A stretch of DNA of 64,000 bases from Candidatus Hydrogenedentota bacterium (GTDB lineage: Bacteria; Hydrogenedentota; Hydrogenedentia; Hydrogenedentales; JAGMZX01): positions 62,001 through 126,000 of the forward strand of contig JAKQEQ010000042.1 of the NCBI GenBank assembly GCA_029556545.1. Direction: 5' to 3'. The notes under the pieces were generated by a model, which saw only the letters and a program-made list of their open reading frames with translations, was not told the origin of the DNA and did not search any database. Each line of letters begins with the position of its first letter. Position 1 is the first letter of the stretch. Below are positions 25,865 to 35,209 of this stretch, one piece after another. The translations under genes were made by a program, and so were the position numbers.

Positions 25865-27781
25865 TCACAGCACGCAGTGCACGAGCAGGTCACAGTGTTT
25901 CTCTCCCTTGCTCAGGCGCACGATGTCGCCCGGATTGAGTACTTGCGTCTCATCCTTCTGCAACTGATGCCCGTTTACCTTGGTTCCATTGGTGGAACCG
26001 AGGTCGCGGACACAATACTGCTTCTCGCCCCGGGAAGTGCGCATGGATTCTATCTCCACATGCCTTCGGGATATTCCCTCGCTGCCGAGCACCAGGTCGC
26101 AGCCGGATTCCCTGTCTTTCCCGATTACCCAGGCGGTCTTGGAATCGTCCAGCAAGAGCGACGCGCCCGCGCACGGCCCCTCGATGCACGTGAGCGCGAA
26201 CCTGCCAGGAACGGGCCGGACCACGGCAAGCGCGCGGGCGCGTTCCTCCACGTTGCCCGCGAGCACAACCTTCATTCTGTACCCCCCGACCTCGATGATA
26301 TCCCCTTGTTCGAGCCTCTTCTTCCGCTGCACCAATGCGCGGTTGACCGACAGGCCGCGCCCGCTGTGCAAGTCCTCGATGAACACGCCCGCGTCCGGCG
26401 TCCTGTCTTCGCGCGCGGGGGCGGCGTTCCAGTACACGATGGCGTGAAACCGGGCGACGCCCGCGCCCGTGATGCGTAAGTCGCAGGCGGGGTCGCTACC
26501 AATCAAAATGGGCGCGCTGTCGCTCGTGGGCGCGTGGCCTATGGACGAGACGAGTTGCACCATCGCGGACAAGCTCGTTTGGGGCGTCTCGGTTTTCCGC
26601 GCGAGTTCCGCATAATCGCTGGGTTCGATGGTCTGTCCGGAAGACCCGATCGAGCGCAGCAGGTCGTCGCGCACCGCCTGCACTTCCTGCGAAGGGTCGA
26701 TCTTGAACACCATCCAATAACCGCCCATGCGCAGCACGTCGCCCGACTGCAGAAACCGCTGAGCGATGCGCTCCCCATTGAAAACCGTGCCGTACGTGCT
26801 GGCATGGTCAACGAGCAGCAGCCCGCCGTCAATCCGCGCGACCGTTGCGTGTAGCGCGCTCATCCCCGCCCCCGGCAGCTTCACATGGCAGTTCTCATCC
26901 CTGCCCGCCAGGCACCAGGGACGCCGCATCTCGAAGTAGGCTGGATGCTCGTTCGCGGACAGCATGACAAAGCGCGGGTTCTCCTGGCCCTTTTCGGCGA
27001 GGAGAACGGGCCTGCCCTGAACGCTGGCTATGGGCTTGTCCTTATCGATAGAAGGCGCCGCGTCCGCTGCATGAAGCTTCCCGGCAAACTCCGCATCCTC
27101 AAGCGACACGTATGCTGTTTTCGCGGCCCGGTCGCCCTGGCTGGCGCGGCTGTTCAGGACCTTGCGCTGTTCTTCAAGGCTCTCTTCCAGGGCCATGTTT
27201 TTGGCCTCGGCCTCTGCACGTATGCGCTTGATGAGGTACTTGGCTTCCTCGCCTTCAACCATGCGCTGGAGATGTGTGAGCGAGAAGTCGCGCACCGCGA
27301 ATCCCAGCGGTCCGTAGATACGCCCCAATTGCTCATTGATGCTTGCTTCGACCCGCGCCTGCGCCACGCCGCCCACCATATCTTCCGGCCTGTACTTGCC
27401 GGCCTCACGGTGCAGCGCCCGGCACACTTTTTCGCTCACGTCCAACGAAAAGTCGGACAGGGACACCGACAAGGCGTCCCGCAGTAGAAACCGGTGCAGC
27501 GCGCTCGCGCTCGCGACATCGAGAGCCACGTGTGACTCGATTTCAAAGCTGTTGGCGGGCGTCGGCACCTCACCGACGAATTCCGTACGCATCTGGACCA
27601 GCAATTCGGTCCAGTACAGCATTACTTCGCCCGCGCGGTCTTGCGCGTTTAGGGAGAAGGCCCCCGGTCCCGGACCATAAACCTGGCCGCTCGCAATGCC
27701 ATAGGCGGCCACTTGGGAAGGCAAAGTCAATTGCCGGCCTTGGGCCGGGATAACACTGCAGATGTCCGCGGCTGGAAGCAT
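25865..27781 (-). CDS. SPFH-like protein with three FHA domains
   Basis: 638 residues with a GGAGAG ribosome site. Residues 1-215 look like an SPFH/band-7 domain ending in a charged coiled coil (about 172-212). Three FHA domains follow: FHA1 (about 288-358; GRDEN, STYGTVFN), FHA2 (about 424-506; IGSDPACD, SGRGLSVN) and FHA3 (about 549-636; IGKD, SRRH, GSTNGTKVN). Only FHA3 has the full canonical set for phosphothreonine binding. FHA domains read Thr phosphorylation, so the neighbouring kinases are likely upstream. SPFH parts form membrane-associated oligomers. Confidence 0.85.
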   Translation of the reverse strand: MLPAADICSVIPAQGRQLTLPSQVAAYGIASGQVYGPGPGAFSLNAQDRAGEVMLYWTELLVQMRTEFVGEVPTPANSFEIESHVALDVASASALHRFLLRDALSVSLSDFSLDVSEKVCRALHREAGKYRPEDMVGGVAQARVEASINEQLGRIYGPLGFAVRDFSLTHLQRMVEGEEAKYLIKRIRAEAEAKNMALEESLEEQRKVLNSRASQGDRAAKTAYVSLEDAEFAGKLHAADAAPSIDKDKPIASVQGRPVLLAEKGQENPRFVMLSANEHPAYFEMRRPWCLAGRDENCHVKLPGAGMSALHATVARIDGGLLLVDHASTYGTVFNGERIAQRFLQSGDVLRMGGYWMVFKIDPSQEVQAVRDDLLRSIGSSGQTIEPSDYAELARKTETPQTSLSAMVQLVSSIGHAPTSDSAPILIGSDPACDLRITGAGVARFHAIVYWNAAPAREDRTPDAGVFIEDLHSGRGLSVNRALVQRKKRLEQGDIIEVGGYRMKVVLAGNVEERARALAVVRPVPGRFALTCIEGPCAGASLLLDDSKTAWVIGKDRESGCDLVLGSEGISRRHVEIESMRTSRGEKQYCVRDLGSTNGTKVNGHQLQKDETQVLNPGDIVRLSKGEKHCDLLVHCVL

Positions 27782-27939
27782 TGTCTCTCTCCTGTCCAGG
27801 CTTCTGGCTACCGTCGTTTTTCCTCTACGGCGGAAAGCGCGACATCAATTCAAATCAAGTAGAACCACTGCCCTCTGCCCGCAGGAAGAACATCATGGTT
27901 ACCCCGCCCCCGTGGCAAGCATCGGCGCACATATCTTCA

Positions 27940-30642
27940 TTAGACGCGGTGCGAACGGTGTGCTGCCCGCTCCTTCGCGGTGGCGGGGCGCAGCGCAGCT
28001 TTCCCATTCACTTCCTCTCTGCGGAATTTCCCCTCGTCCTGTAACAAATCAAATACGAAGAGCACTTCGTCCACGGCTATGGTGGTGCGCAATGTCGTCT
28101 CCACGGCGTCCTGGACCTTGCTTGTCGTCACGAATTCAAATGCGTCGAGATATTCGACCACCCACTTCCGAATCGCTTCCATGCGCTGATGAACAGTCTC
28201 TGGTTCGAGGCTTTCCGCGAATTTGCGCACGCCGGTGGCCATGCCCGGCAGGGCCGGTCTGCGCACGCGCCACGTGTCGCCGCTTGGCTCGACCAGGATG
28301 AGCATCTCCGTCGGCAGGGCGACCGCCTTGACCTCCTTCACCCAGCCTTGGGGGGCAATGGCCACCCAGTACGCGTCTGGGATTTCTCCCTGGGGCGCTG
28401 TGTCCTTGAGCCAGGCCCTGACCGTGTTCTGGGCGATGCTCAAGTGCTTTGCGTTGCATGGCATGAATACGGGGCCAAGATTCTCCATAAAATCCACGGG
28501 CGTCAAGACGGCCAATACGACGATGACGGGACGCCCCCATAGTCCCGACAGCCGGAACACCCGCACATAGTTCACCGCATTCAGGTCATTCAGCCAGTTC
28601 TCGGGGGGATGCCATCTCACGGCCTGCGCCAGGCCATTGGGCAGCCGCCATTCGCTCTCCATGTGTTGTTGCAGTGCGGCCGAGACCTGACTCCGGTCAA
28701 GTTCGACGAGACTGCGAACACGCGGATGCAGAAGGGAGATGTCCCGGCGTGCGGACGTAAGCCGAGGTACACGCGGACGATCCTGGGCTGCTCGACCAAT
28801 GTTCACGGCCATTGCCGATTCGATGTCGTTCAGCATGCCCCGGTATTGCACGAGCCTGGTCCGCGTTGCCACATTCATGTTCTGAATGCCGCGATCTTCC
28901 AGCGATTTCAGCCACTCCGTGTCTTTTTCCGTATTCGACCGCGTCGTGTCCGGGCAATACATGGTCTGCTCATGCCACAGGCCGCACGTTTCACGTGAAC
29001 ACAGTTGCCGCCCGCAGTCGGCACAGACACCATGCCACGGGTTTTCAGCCGTGATGAAGGCGCCGCAGTGGCCGCATGCCTGCGGTTGACCTGTCGGCGA
29101 CGCCTCCGCCAGGCAAGCATCACAAAGACCACGAAACCAACCGTCATCGCGGGGGCAGATGGAACGCTTCTCATTGCGATGCCGTCCCTGAGGATCCGCA
29201 CACTCCTTGCTCAGCCCATGCCGAATCGGGTGTCCATTGTTGCAGCAGTGTTCCCAACAGAGTCCCTGTCCAGCCCCCCGGCAATGGGAACATACCATGT
29301 TCCCGCACTCTGCCACTCTACACGGCGCAAGCTGCACCCCATCGGCCACTGGATGCCCCGCGGAACAGGTGATCGGCGTATCTGCCGCACAGTGAACGTC
29401 ACACAACTGTTGGGCGTAACCGCGGTCGTGCGGGCAAATGACCCGTCCACAAAACACGCCAGCGTCCAATCCGCCACAAAAGGCGATAGGAGCGCTATCA
29501 ACGCGATGGCCGTTGCCGCAGAGGTAGGCATCCCCCGGATCGCCATACAGGACATATGCCAAGCCGAGCAATGTCCCGGCATCAAGCGGGTTCCCCTCGC
29601 TACCGCGCAACGCCCGACGCGCGATCCGAAGGGACTCCCCAACGGTTCGTCCCTCACCCAAGGCCTTGTAGAAGTCCACCATGGCAAGCGGGCAGCGTTG
29701 AAGCGGCAACTCCACCGTGGTACAGATGTAATGGCGAATGCCTGCCCTTAATGCGGCATCAGCCATGCCATACAATCGCGTTGTTTCCGGCCATTCGGCT
29801 TCCCAGCCGCACGTTACGCCCGACTCGCAACTGGTGGAGAAAAGAAGTAATGGCGGAAGCGCACCTGCATCAAAGGATCGCAGCAGGTCCTCGGCGGTGA
29901 ACACGCTTTCAGGGTCGCCACTGATTACAAAGCCGCTCTTCTCCGGATTTTCCTCGTCATACTTGTAGTGAGAGCAAATGTTCACCGCCTCAAAAACACG
30001 CATGGCGGACTGTATATCGGAAATGGCGAGCGTTTGGGAAACCACACCGGAATCCAAATTAAAACTTCCAGCCAAATCGACGGTGGTCCAGGAAGTCGCA
30101 AGATCATTCACCGGCCCTTCAGGAAGCTGCATACCGGGATCGATCATTGTATGCACGCGATAGGGCAGACTGGCACCAAGTCTTTGGCCTTTGGCCGGCC
30201 CTGGCCGTTTCGGATTGAGCAACTCCTTTCCCGTCGCATATTCGAATGCCAGGAAGTCATTCCACAAATAGATTCCGTCAAACGGCACCCCGTTCAGAAG
30301 GGGGTCTACCCTGAAGAGAATCTGTCGTATCGAGCGGTCGTTGCGCAGTCTGTCCAGAAGCTCCGCCGGCATCAGATGCGTGCGCAATCGTTCGCTGATG
30401 GGTTGAAGGACAGTCTGAATCCACGCTGTGAGGTCCGGCAGCGGTTCCCAATGCTGCGCTGAGACAATTCCTTCCCCTAGACACTCGATAAACGTCCTGG
30501 AATCGTCTAACAGTCCCTCATAGCCGCACACGCGCGGTATAAACAAAGCCGGTAGTGTCTTTCCTTGGTCTGTCCGGATTTCCGCGAGCAATTCCACGCG
30601 ATCGTCGGGGAAGACGCGATATTGAAGAACAAGCGTCGCCAT
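27940..30642 (-). CDS. CHAT (caspase-like) protease with a large zinc-binding cysteine region
   Basis: 900 residues. The N-terminal about 390 residues carry a CHAT fold: His225 in NICSHYKYDE and Cys272 in FSTSCESG, with the usual 'DLL..FDAG' helix between them. Residues about 395-560 contain at least 20 Cys/His in repeated C-G-H / C-x2-C patterns (SAGHPVADG, NNGHPIRHG), resembling several RING- or ribbon-like zinc modules. The C-terminal about 300 residues are unassigned. The ATG shares one base with the stop of the anti-sigma-like gene, so production is coupled. CHAT proteases are frequent effectors in bacterial conflict systems; cleavage of the anti-sigma protein is a plausible idea. Confidence 0.82.
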   Translation of the reverse strand: MATLVLQYRVFPDDRVELLAEIRTDQGKTLPALFIPRVCGYEGLLDDSRTFIECLGEGIVSAQHWEPLPDLTAWIQTVLQPISERLRTHLMPAELLDRLRNDRSIRQILFRVDPLLNGVPFDGIYLWNDFLAFEYATGKELLNPKRPGPAKGQRLGASLPYRVHTMIDPGMQLPEGPVNDLATSWTTVDLAGSFNLDSGVVSQTLAISDIQSAMRVFEAVNICSHYKYDEENPEKSGFVISGDPESVFTAEDLLRSFDAGALPPLLLFSTSCESGVTCGWEAEWPETTRLYGMADAALRAGIRHYICTTVELPLQRCPLAMVDFYKALGEGRTVGESLRIARRALRGSEGNPLDAGTLLGLAYVLYGDPGDAYLCGNGHRVDSAPIAFCGGLDAGVFCGRVICPHDRGYAQQLCDVHCAADTPITCSAGHPVADGVQLAPCRVAECGNMVCSHCRGAGQGLCWEHCCNNGHPIRHGLSKECADPQGRHRNEKRSICPRDDGWFRGLCDACLAEASPTGQPQACGHCGAFITAENPWHGVCADCGRQLCSRETCGLWHEQTMYCPDTTRSNTEKDTEWLKSLEDRGIQNMNVATRTRLVQYRGMLNDIESAMAVNIGRAAQDRPRVPRLTSARRDISLLHPRVRSLVELDRSQVSAALQQHMESEWRLPNGLAQAVRWHPPENWLNDLNAVNYVRVFRLSGLWGRPVIVVLAVLTPVDFMENLGPVFMPCNAKHLSIAQNTVRAWLKDTAPQGEIPDAYWVAIAPQGWVKEVKAVALPTEMLILVEPSGDTWRVRRPALPGMATGVRKFAESLEPETVHQRMEAIRKWVVEYLDAFEFVTTSKVQDAVETTLRTTIAVDEVLFVFDLLQDEGKFRREEVNGKAALRPATAKERAAHRSHRV

Positions 30643-31400
30643 CAGTAGTCCGTCTCCTTCTGCTCCTCAGTTGCATCAGGAGATGACCCGAGCGCGATGA
30701 CGTACTCTGCGTCGGGACAGACTATTTTTAGCAGGCCGTCGGAGCAGGGCGAAAGCACTGCCGGTTGCCTGGTCTGAGGCATGCCGATACTGCGCTCGCG
30801 TAGAGCGGTGCCTTCGGGAATCAACTGCTTGAATTGTACACGTCCTCCCGTTTTCCCCTCCGGAAGCGTCACCTGGACCTCATACCTGTCGCCTGGGAGG
30901 GGCCGAACCGATATCACGGTGCCATCGGGCGCTTGGATATCTTGCGACTTCCCAGCTTTTTCCACATCCGCCTGCTTTTCTCCCGGCTTCTTCAACGTCC
31001 TTGGGCCGAGGGTATAGGCCGGCGCGAGTCGTAGAAGACTCCATTCTTGCCTCAGGAATGGGGTCAGCAATTCCTCGCCAACACGAACTACAATGGCGAA
31101 GACCATCATCTTCTTATCCATCATGTTCTTCAGGATTTCCGCCCCTTTGGCCCTCGCCTTCTCCAAACGTGATGGTTGACCAGTCATCGCCAATGCACTG
31201 CGAATCGCCTCAAGTTCCCTTTGTGTCTCCTCACTGACAGCAATCATTTCCATGACCGCGTCCCGCTCGTCGGGCTCCAGCAAGTCCAACTCATAGGCCC
31301 ATAGCAAGTCCTCGGGAACCCGCGGGACATGACTTGCCGGATCGTCCAAAGCCCGCGCTAATCTCTCGGAAATCTCACGAATATCTTCTTCTCGTGTCAT
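30642..31400 (-). CDS. anti-sigma-like protein
   Basis: 252 residues. The N-terminal about 75 residues have the helical pattern of anti-sigma domains (LLWAYELDLLEPDERDAVME), without the HxxxCxxC zinc motif. A weakly hydrophobic stretch (about 95-120) may touch the membrane, and the C-terminal half is beta-rich. It lies 96 bp after the sigma-like gene and overlaps the CHAT gene by one base. The position directly after a sigma-like gene is the main support for the call. It could hold the sigma factor inactive until signalling or CHAT cleavage. Confidence 0.6.
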   Translation of the reverse strand: MTREEDIREISERLARALDDPASHVPRVPEDLLWAYELDLLEPDERDAVMEMIAVSEETQRELEAIRSALAMTGQPSRLEKARAKGAEILKNMMDKKMMVFAIVVRVGEELLTPFLRQEWSLLRLAPAYTLGPRTLKKPGEKQADVEKAGKSQDIQAPDGTVISVRPLPGDRYEVQVTLPEGKTGGRVQFKQLIPEGTALRERSIGMPQTRQPAVLSPCSDGLLKIVCPDAEYVIALGSSPDATEEQKETDY

Positions 31401-31496
31401 CTTGGTTCCAACTCTTTCAGCCTTCGAATCGAAGGCTTGTCCTCGACTGCCCTATTCTTTCTATACACAGAAGACGCGCACATCTATGCACACGTC

Positions 31497-32957
31497 TTAT
31501 TCTTCGTCACCTGGAAAGCCATCACCTCCGCCACGCAGTATGTCCCTTCCCTCTTCCAGACGTCTGTGCGCGGTAGACTGCGAGAACCCCATCCGTCCAC
31601 CGATTTCAGCCTCCGTGCGCACCCACTGCGAATGCTTTCTGAAACTGAGGTACTTCGCTCTCTCAATGCGCAATGCTTCCAGTCTGTTCTGCGCCGCCTT
31701 CCTTCGCTTGAAGGCGTGCATATACGCAAGTTCCTTGATTGTGAAGGCCAAACCCTTGGCTCTCGCTGCTATTGCCACCTTACCGTGGCAGCCGCCCTCT
31801 TCTGAACACGCTAACTCCCGCTGCGAAAGCAAGAGTGCCGCCTTCTCCTTCGTGATGTGTTCCTGTTCATCCAGTTGCTCATGGGTTAGCGCTAGCGCCT
31901 TTACCCCCAGGTCATCAATCAGGTTCTCTTTGGCCTCCCGGCTTCCGCCCCATTCATCTTCCAATAACGCCCTGCGAGCCCCTTCCTCCAAAGCCTGCGC
32001 CTCATCGAAATGACTCTTGGCTTCAGGAAGTTCTTCTTCGGACAACTTCTTCCACGCGCAGGCCGCCTTCACATATTCCTGATGGATACGGCGGAGATCG
32101 TCTTGTGATAATCTTTCAATCGTCTCGCGGAACATATCGTTTGTGTCGAGGTAGGCCTTGAGGTAGAGTTCCCATGCCATTCGCGCCTCGGACGGAAGAC
32201 TGCGCAAGATATGCGTTATCGTCTCTGTTAGGTTATCTGCTCGCTCAGCCGGCTCTCCAGCAGAGCAGGTAGTCTCCGATGAAATCGATGTCTGCATGAA
32301 TTCATCTTCTTGGGGAGGATTTTCCAATTTGCGAATAGCGTCGAGAAACCTACGCAAGATGGTTGTTTTCAAGAACCTGTCAAAGGTCTTACCCTTCGCC
32401 GGGTCGTAAGCGCGAGCACATGCCGCGAAACCTGATCCACGAAAAACGGCGTTTTCGGCGTGGTCTATAACCGTGGTACAATACAAATCGACCACGTGGT
32501 GTTTGTCCAAACGATCCCGGAATCTGTACAACAGCCGGGCATGCGCGGTTCGTTCTATCCACGACTGTGTCCGTAACCAGTAGTAATCCTCGATTTCGCG
32601 CTTGCGCTCCGGCGTACACGATGCGGACCGGTACTCCGCAACGTATTCACAATCGGAAACATACAATTCCTTCAAGACCTGTTGGGAGATATCCTTTGCT
32701 CGCGCATTCAGCCATTCTTTGAAGGCGTCGGGGTCTTCGGGGATATCCGCGAATTCCGTCTGCAGTTGCGCTGTAAGATGCTGGGATTTCTGCAGTTGCT
32801 TCCGCACCAACAAGAGCACAGCATCCAGAGAGGCGTATCTGAGTTTGAGGCAATCGCGCAATCTGGCCTCGACCGCGCTTAGAAGCAGACTCTGCAGTTG
32901 TTCCACCGTGGCGGGCTTTTTCGTTGACCCGACGCCACCGATTTCATGTATCGACAT
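31497..32957 (-). CDS. divergent sigma-70-like factor
   Basis: From ATG 32957 the product has 486 residues. A region-2-like segment (ARAYDPAKGKTFDRFLKTT, then LRRFLDAIRKLE) fits the core-binding/-10 helix of sigma-70 proteins. The extreme C-terminus has an HTH (TEAEIGGRMGFSQSTAHRR) in the place of region 4. About 250 helical residues lie between the two, much longer than in ECF factors. An upstream in-frame start at 33350 would add 131 residues of non-protein-like sequence overlapping the next gene, so it was rejected; ATG 33164 is a less likely alternative. It is first in the sigma/anti-sigma/CHAT run. Confidence 0.65.
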   Translation of the reverse strand: MSIHEIGGVGSTKKPATVEQLQSLLLSAVEARLRDCLKLRYASLDAVLLLVRKQLQKSQHLTAQLQTEFADIPEDPDAFKEWLNARAKDISQQVLKELYVSDCEYVAEYRSASCTPERKREIEDYYWLRTQSWIERTAHARLLYRFRDRLDKHHVVDLYCTTVIDHAENAVFRGSGFAACARAYDPAKGKTFDRFLKTTILRRFLDAIRKLENPPQEDEFMQTSISSETTCSAGEPAERADNLTETITHILRSLPSEARMAWELYLKAYLDTNDMFRETIERLSQDDLRRIHQEYVKAACAWKKLSEEELPEAKSHFDEAQALEEGARRALLEDEWGGSREAKENLIDDLGVKALALTHEQLDEQEHITKEKAALLLSQRELACSEEGGCHGKVAIAARAKGLAFTIKELAYMHAFKRRKAAQNRLEALRIERAKYLSFRKHSQWVRTEAEIGGRMGFSQSTAHRRLEEGRDILRGGGDGFPGDEE

Positions 32958-33171
32958 ACGGCGGATATCCCCACTTGCGCCCCTTGGCCAAGTGGGGGTA
33001 GACGGGAAGACCCGGTCAAGGGGCAGATTGCGTTCCGGCAAGCGCCCGGCGACAGGAATCGCAGACGCTACCCTCCTCAGCGGGCCGCTTGCTGCTTCCC
33101 GCTGAACCCCAAGGATACGATAGCAAGGAGCATCCTTATTGTCAATAGCCAGCGAAGGATTCATGGCGGGG

Positions 33172-34029
33172 TTACTCCGGCAATCCTTCCAGGCGCAAGG
33201 CAAAACGCATGATGTAGGCGTTGTAGCAGATGGCGAAGCCGACGGCGACAAGGAACAGCAACAGGGCAAACCAGGAGGACAGGGCCGCGCCGAGCAGGAG
33301 ATACGCGAGCAGCGCGTCGGCGGCGCTGTAGATGACGAGGGTCGCCGCATTCGACCGGTTCGTGTCCTTGCGGACCATGGCGCGGATGAAGCCGATGGTG
33401 AAGACCGGCAGCAACAGCACGGCGATCAGCCAGGCGAAGAATCGCTTCGGAGCGTTGATTCGCGCGATTTCTTCCCGGACGCGGCCCGTGTTCAGAATGC
33501 CGGGCGCGGTCTCTTTGGTGTACCGCCGGTCGAGCAGGAGCGCGCCGGAGGCCACATCGAGTAGGCGTACTTCGAGATCCAAGGCCGCTTCGCCTCCAAA
33601 GGACTCGAACGCGCGCACCGTGCCGAAGAGTACGCCCTCGACGCCCATCGCATGTCCCGTCGCACGCGCCGCTTCCGGCTCGCCGACCCCGGTTTCGCGC
33701 AAGTCCAGGAAGGCCCGGGCCTTCTCAGTCAGCGTCCGGTCGCGCAGGTCCAGGATGCCCGACGACGAAACAGCGGACCGTAGTTGATTCGTCACGTACC
33801 CGGAGGAATCGCCCGCGAACGGCAGCAAGGCCACCGTGCCGAGGCCGTCGCGCGCGTCGCGCAGGTCCCGCAGCATGACCGGGACGGCTTCGTCCGCCAC
33901 TTGGACGCGCAGCGGACTGATCTCCGGCTTCTTCGGACCGACGGCGTCCCACGCCTGCGACCCCAGATAGAACGCGAGCAGCACCGTCCCCGCCCGGCTC
34001 GCCAGGTTCCACAGCCCCCGTATCAACAT
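33172..34029 (-). CDS. membrane protein with a CsgG/LpoB-like domain
   Basis: 285 residues. An N-terminal hydrophobic helix (about 10-27) is followed by a soluble domain with the pattern of the CsgG/TolB-N fold: VALLPFAGDS at the start, a helix, GHAMGVEGVLFGTVR in the middle and LDLEVRLLDVASGALL near the end. The C-terminal third has about three transmembrane helices. It is the last gene of the ESCRT-like operon, 46 bp after the AAA+ gene, so it may be the membrane anchor or receptor for that machine. The fold call is from pattern only. Confidence 0.6.
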   Translation of the reverse strand: MLIRGLWNLASRAGTVLLAFYLGSQAWDAVGPKKPEISPLRVQVADEAVPVMLRDLRDARDGLGTVALLPFAGDSSGYVTNQLRSAVSSSGILDLRDRTLTEKARAFLDLRETGVGEPEAARATGHAMGVEGVLFGTVRAFESFGGEAALDLEVRLLDVASGALLLDRRYTKETAPGILNTGRVREEIARINAPKRFFAWLIAVLLLPVFTIGFIRAMVRKDTNRSNAATLVIYSAADALLAYLLLGAALSSWFALLLFLVAVGFAICYNAYIMRFALRLEGLPE

Positions 34030-34075
34030 GGCCTATTCCTCCACGGGCGGAACGCCCATGCCACGCTTCTTGTGA

Positions 34076-35209
34076 TCAGTCGTCGCCATAATCGTCGCTC
34101 GAGGCGGCGTGGCCCGCGCGCCAGGCGTCAAACTCCGCCAGGTGTTCGGGCGTGACCGAAGGCCGCACCTTCCCCAGCGCCGCCTCGAAGTCCTCCTGCG
34201 TCACGTCTTCATCCTGGCCGCTGGCGAGTTGCCGATTCTTCGCCGAACGCTTGGCCCGGTCGCATAGCGACGCCATGTCCGCGCCGCTGAAGCGGTCCGT
34301 CCGCGCGGCGATGGCGGCATAATCCACGTCGTCCGCCACAGGGACGCCTTCCATGTTCAGGCGCACGATGGCCTCGCGCGCGGGCGCGTCCGGCGGCCCG
34401 ACGTAGATGTGGTCGCCCAAACGGCCCGGCCGCAGCACCGCCGGGTCGAGCAGCCACGGCTTATTCGTCGCGGCCAGCACCAGCAGGCAGTTCTTCGTCT
34501 CGACGAGGCCGTCCGTCAGCGTCAGGAACTGGGTCACCATGCCGATCTTCCGGTTGCCGCGCCGCGCGAGGATGGCGTCCACTTCATCGAGGAAGATGAC
34601 CGCACGATCGTGTTTGCGGGCCTCGTCAAAGAGCCGCTGCATGTTCTTCTCGGTTTCCCCGACGTACTTGTCCTTGACCTGCGAGGCGTTCACGTTAAAG
34701 AAGGCCGCGTCCAGTTCGCCCGCGATGGCCTTGGCGATGTACGTCTTGCCGTTGCCCGGCGGACCGTACATGAGCACGCCGCCGCCCTTGCGCAGTCTGA
34801 ACCGCTCATGAACCTCCGGGTGCAGGAACGGCTCGATGACCTTCTCGCGCAACTCGACCTTCACGTCTTCAAGCCCCGCCACGTCGATCAGCTTCTCGCG
34901 CGGCCGCTCCTTGAGTTCCCACTGCGATTGCGACACGTCCTCGTCGGGGCCGGCTTTTTCCTTCGCCCGTTGCAGGCCCTCCCGCGACTGCGCCCGCGCC
35001 TTCTCCTTCAGTTGCTCAGCGATATCGAGCAGTTCGTAGGCGTCCTCGACGTACTGCTCCGCCACCTTGCCCTCGCTCTGCTCCGCCAGCTTGAGCCCGA
35101 ACTCGGCCGCCTTCGCCGTGTGGAAGAACGCTTTGCCGAAATGCTTCTCGCACAATGCCGCCTCGGCGGCAGCCTCGTGCTCCCGCTTTTTGTCGGCATT
35201 GAAACTCAT
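34076..35209 (-). CDS. Vps4/katanin-like AAA+ ATPase with N-terminal MIT-like domain
   Basis: 377 residues. Residues 6-75 form a three-helix pattern like the MIT domain (helices near 10-24, 26-45 and 49-71). A linker (76-105) leads to an AAA+ domain with Walker A GPPGNGKT (149-156), Walker B VIFLDE (204-209), and AATNKPWLLDPA (246-257), close to the ATNxPWxLD signature of the Vps4/katanin clade. In eukaryotes and archaea this ATPase pulls ESCRT-III subunits through its pore after MIT binds their C-termini. Here the gene overlaps the Snf7-like gene by ATGA, which makes that partnership likely. Confidence 0.85.
   Translation of the reverse strand: MSFNADKKREHEAAAEAALCEKHFGKAFFHTAKAAEFGLKLAEQSEGKVAEQYVEDAYELLDIAEQLKEKARAQSREGLQRAKEKAGPDEDVSQSQWELKERPREKLIDVAGLEDVKVELREKVIEPFLHPEVHERFRLRKGGGVLMYGPPGNGKTYIAKAIAGELDAAFFNVNASQVKDKYVGETEKNMQRLFDEARKHDRAVIFLDEVDAILARRGNRKIGMVTQFLTLTDGLVETKNCLLVLAATNKPWLLDPAVLRPGRLGDHIYVGPPDAPAREAIVRLNMEGVPVADDVDYAAIAARTDRFSGADMASLCDRAKRSAKNRQLASGQDEDVTQEDFEAALGKVRPSVTPEHLAEFDAWRAGHAASSDDYGDD

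Noticed and set aside
32958-33350. N-terminal extension of the sigma-like protein
   Set aside because: The extra 131 residues are Ser/Pro/Cys-rich shadow sequence that overlaps the CsgG-like gene; ATG 32957 gives a sensible start.
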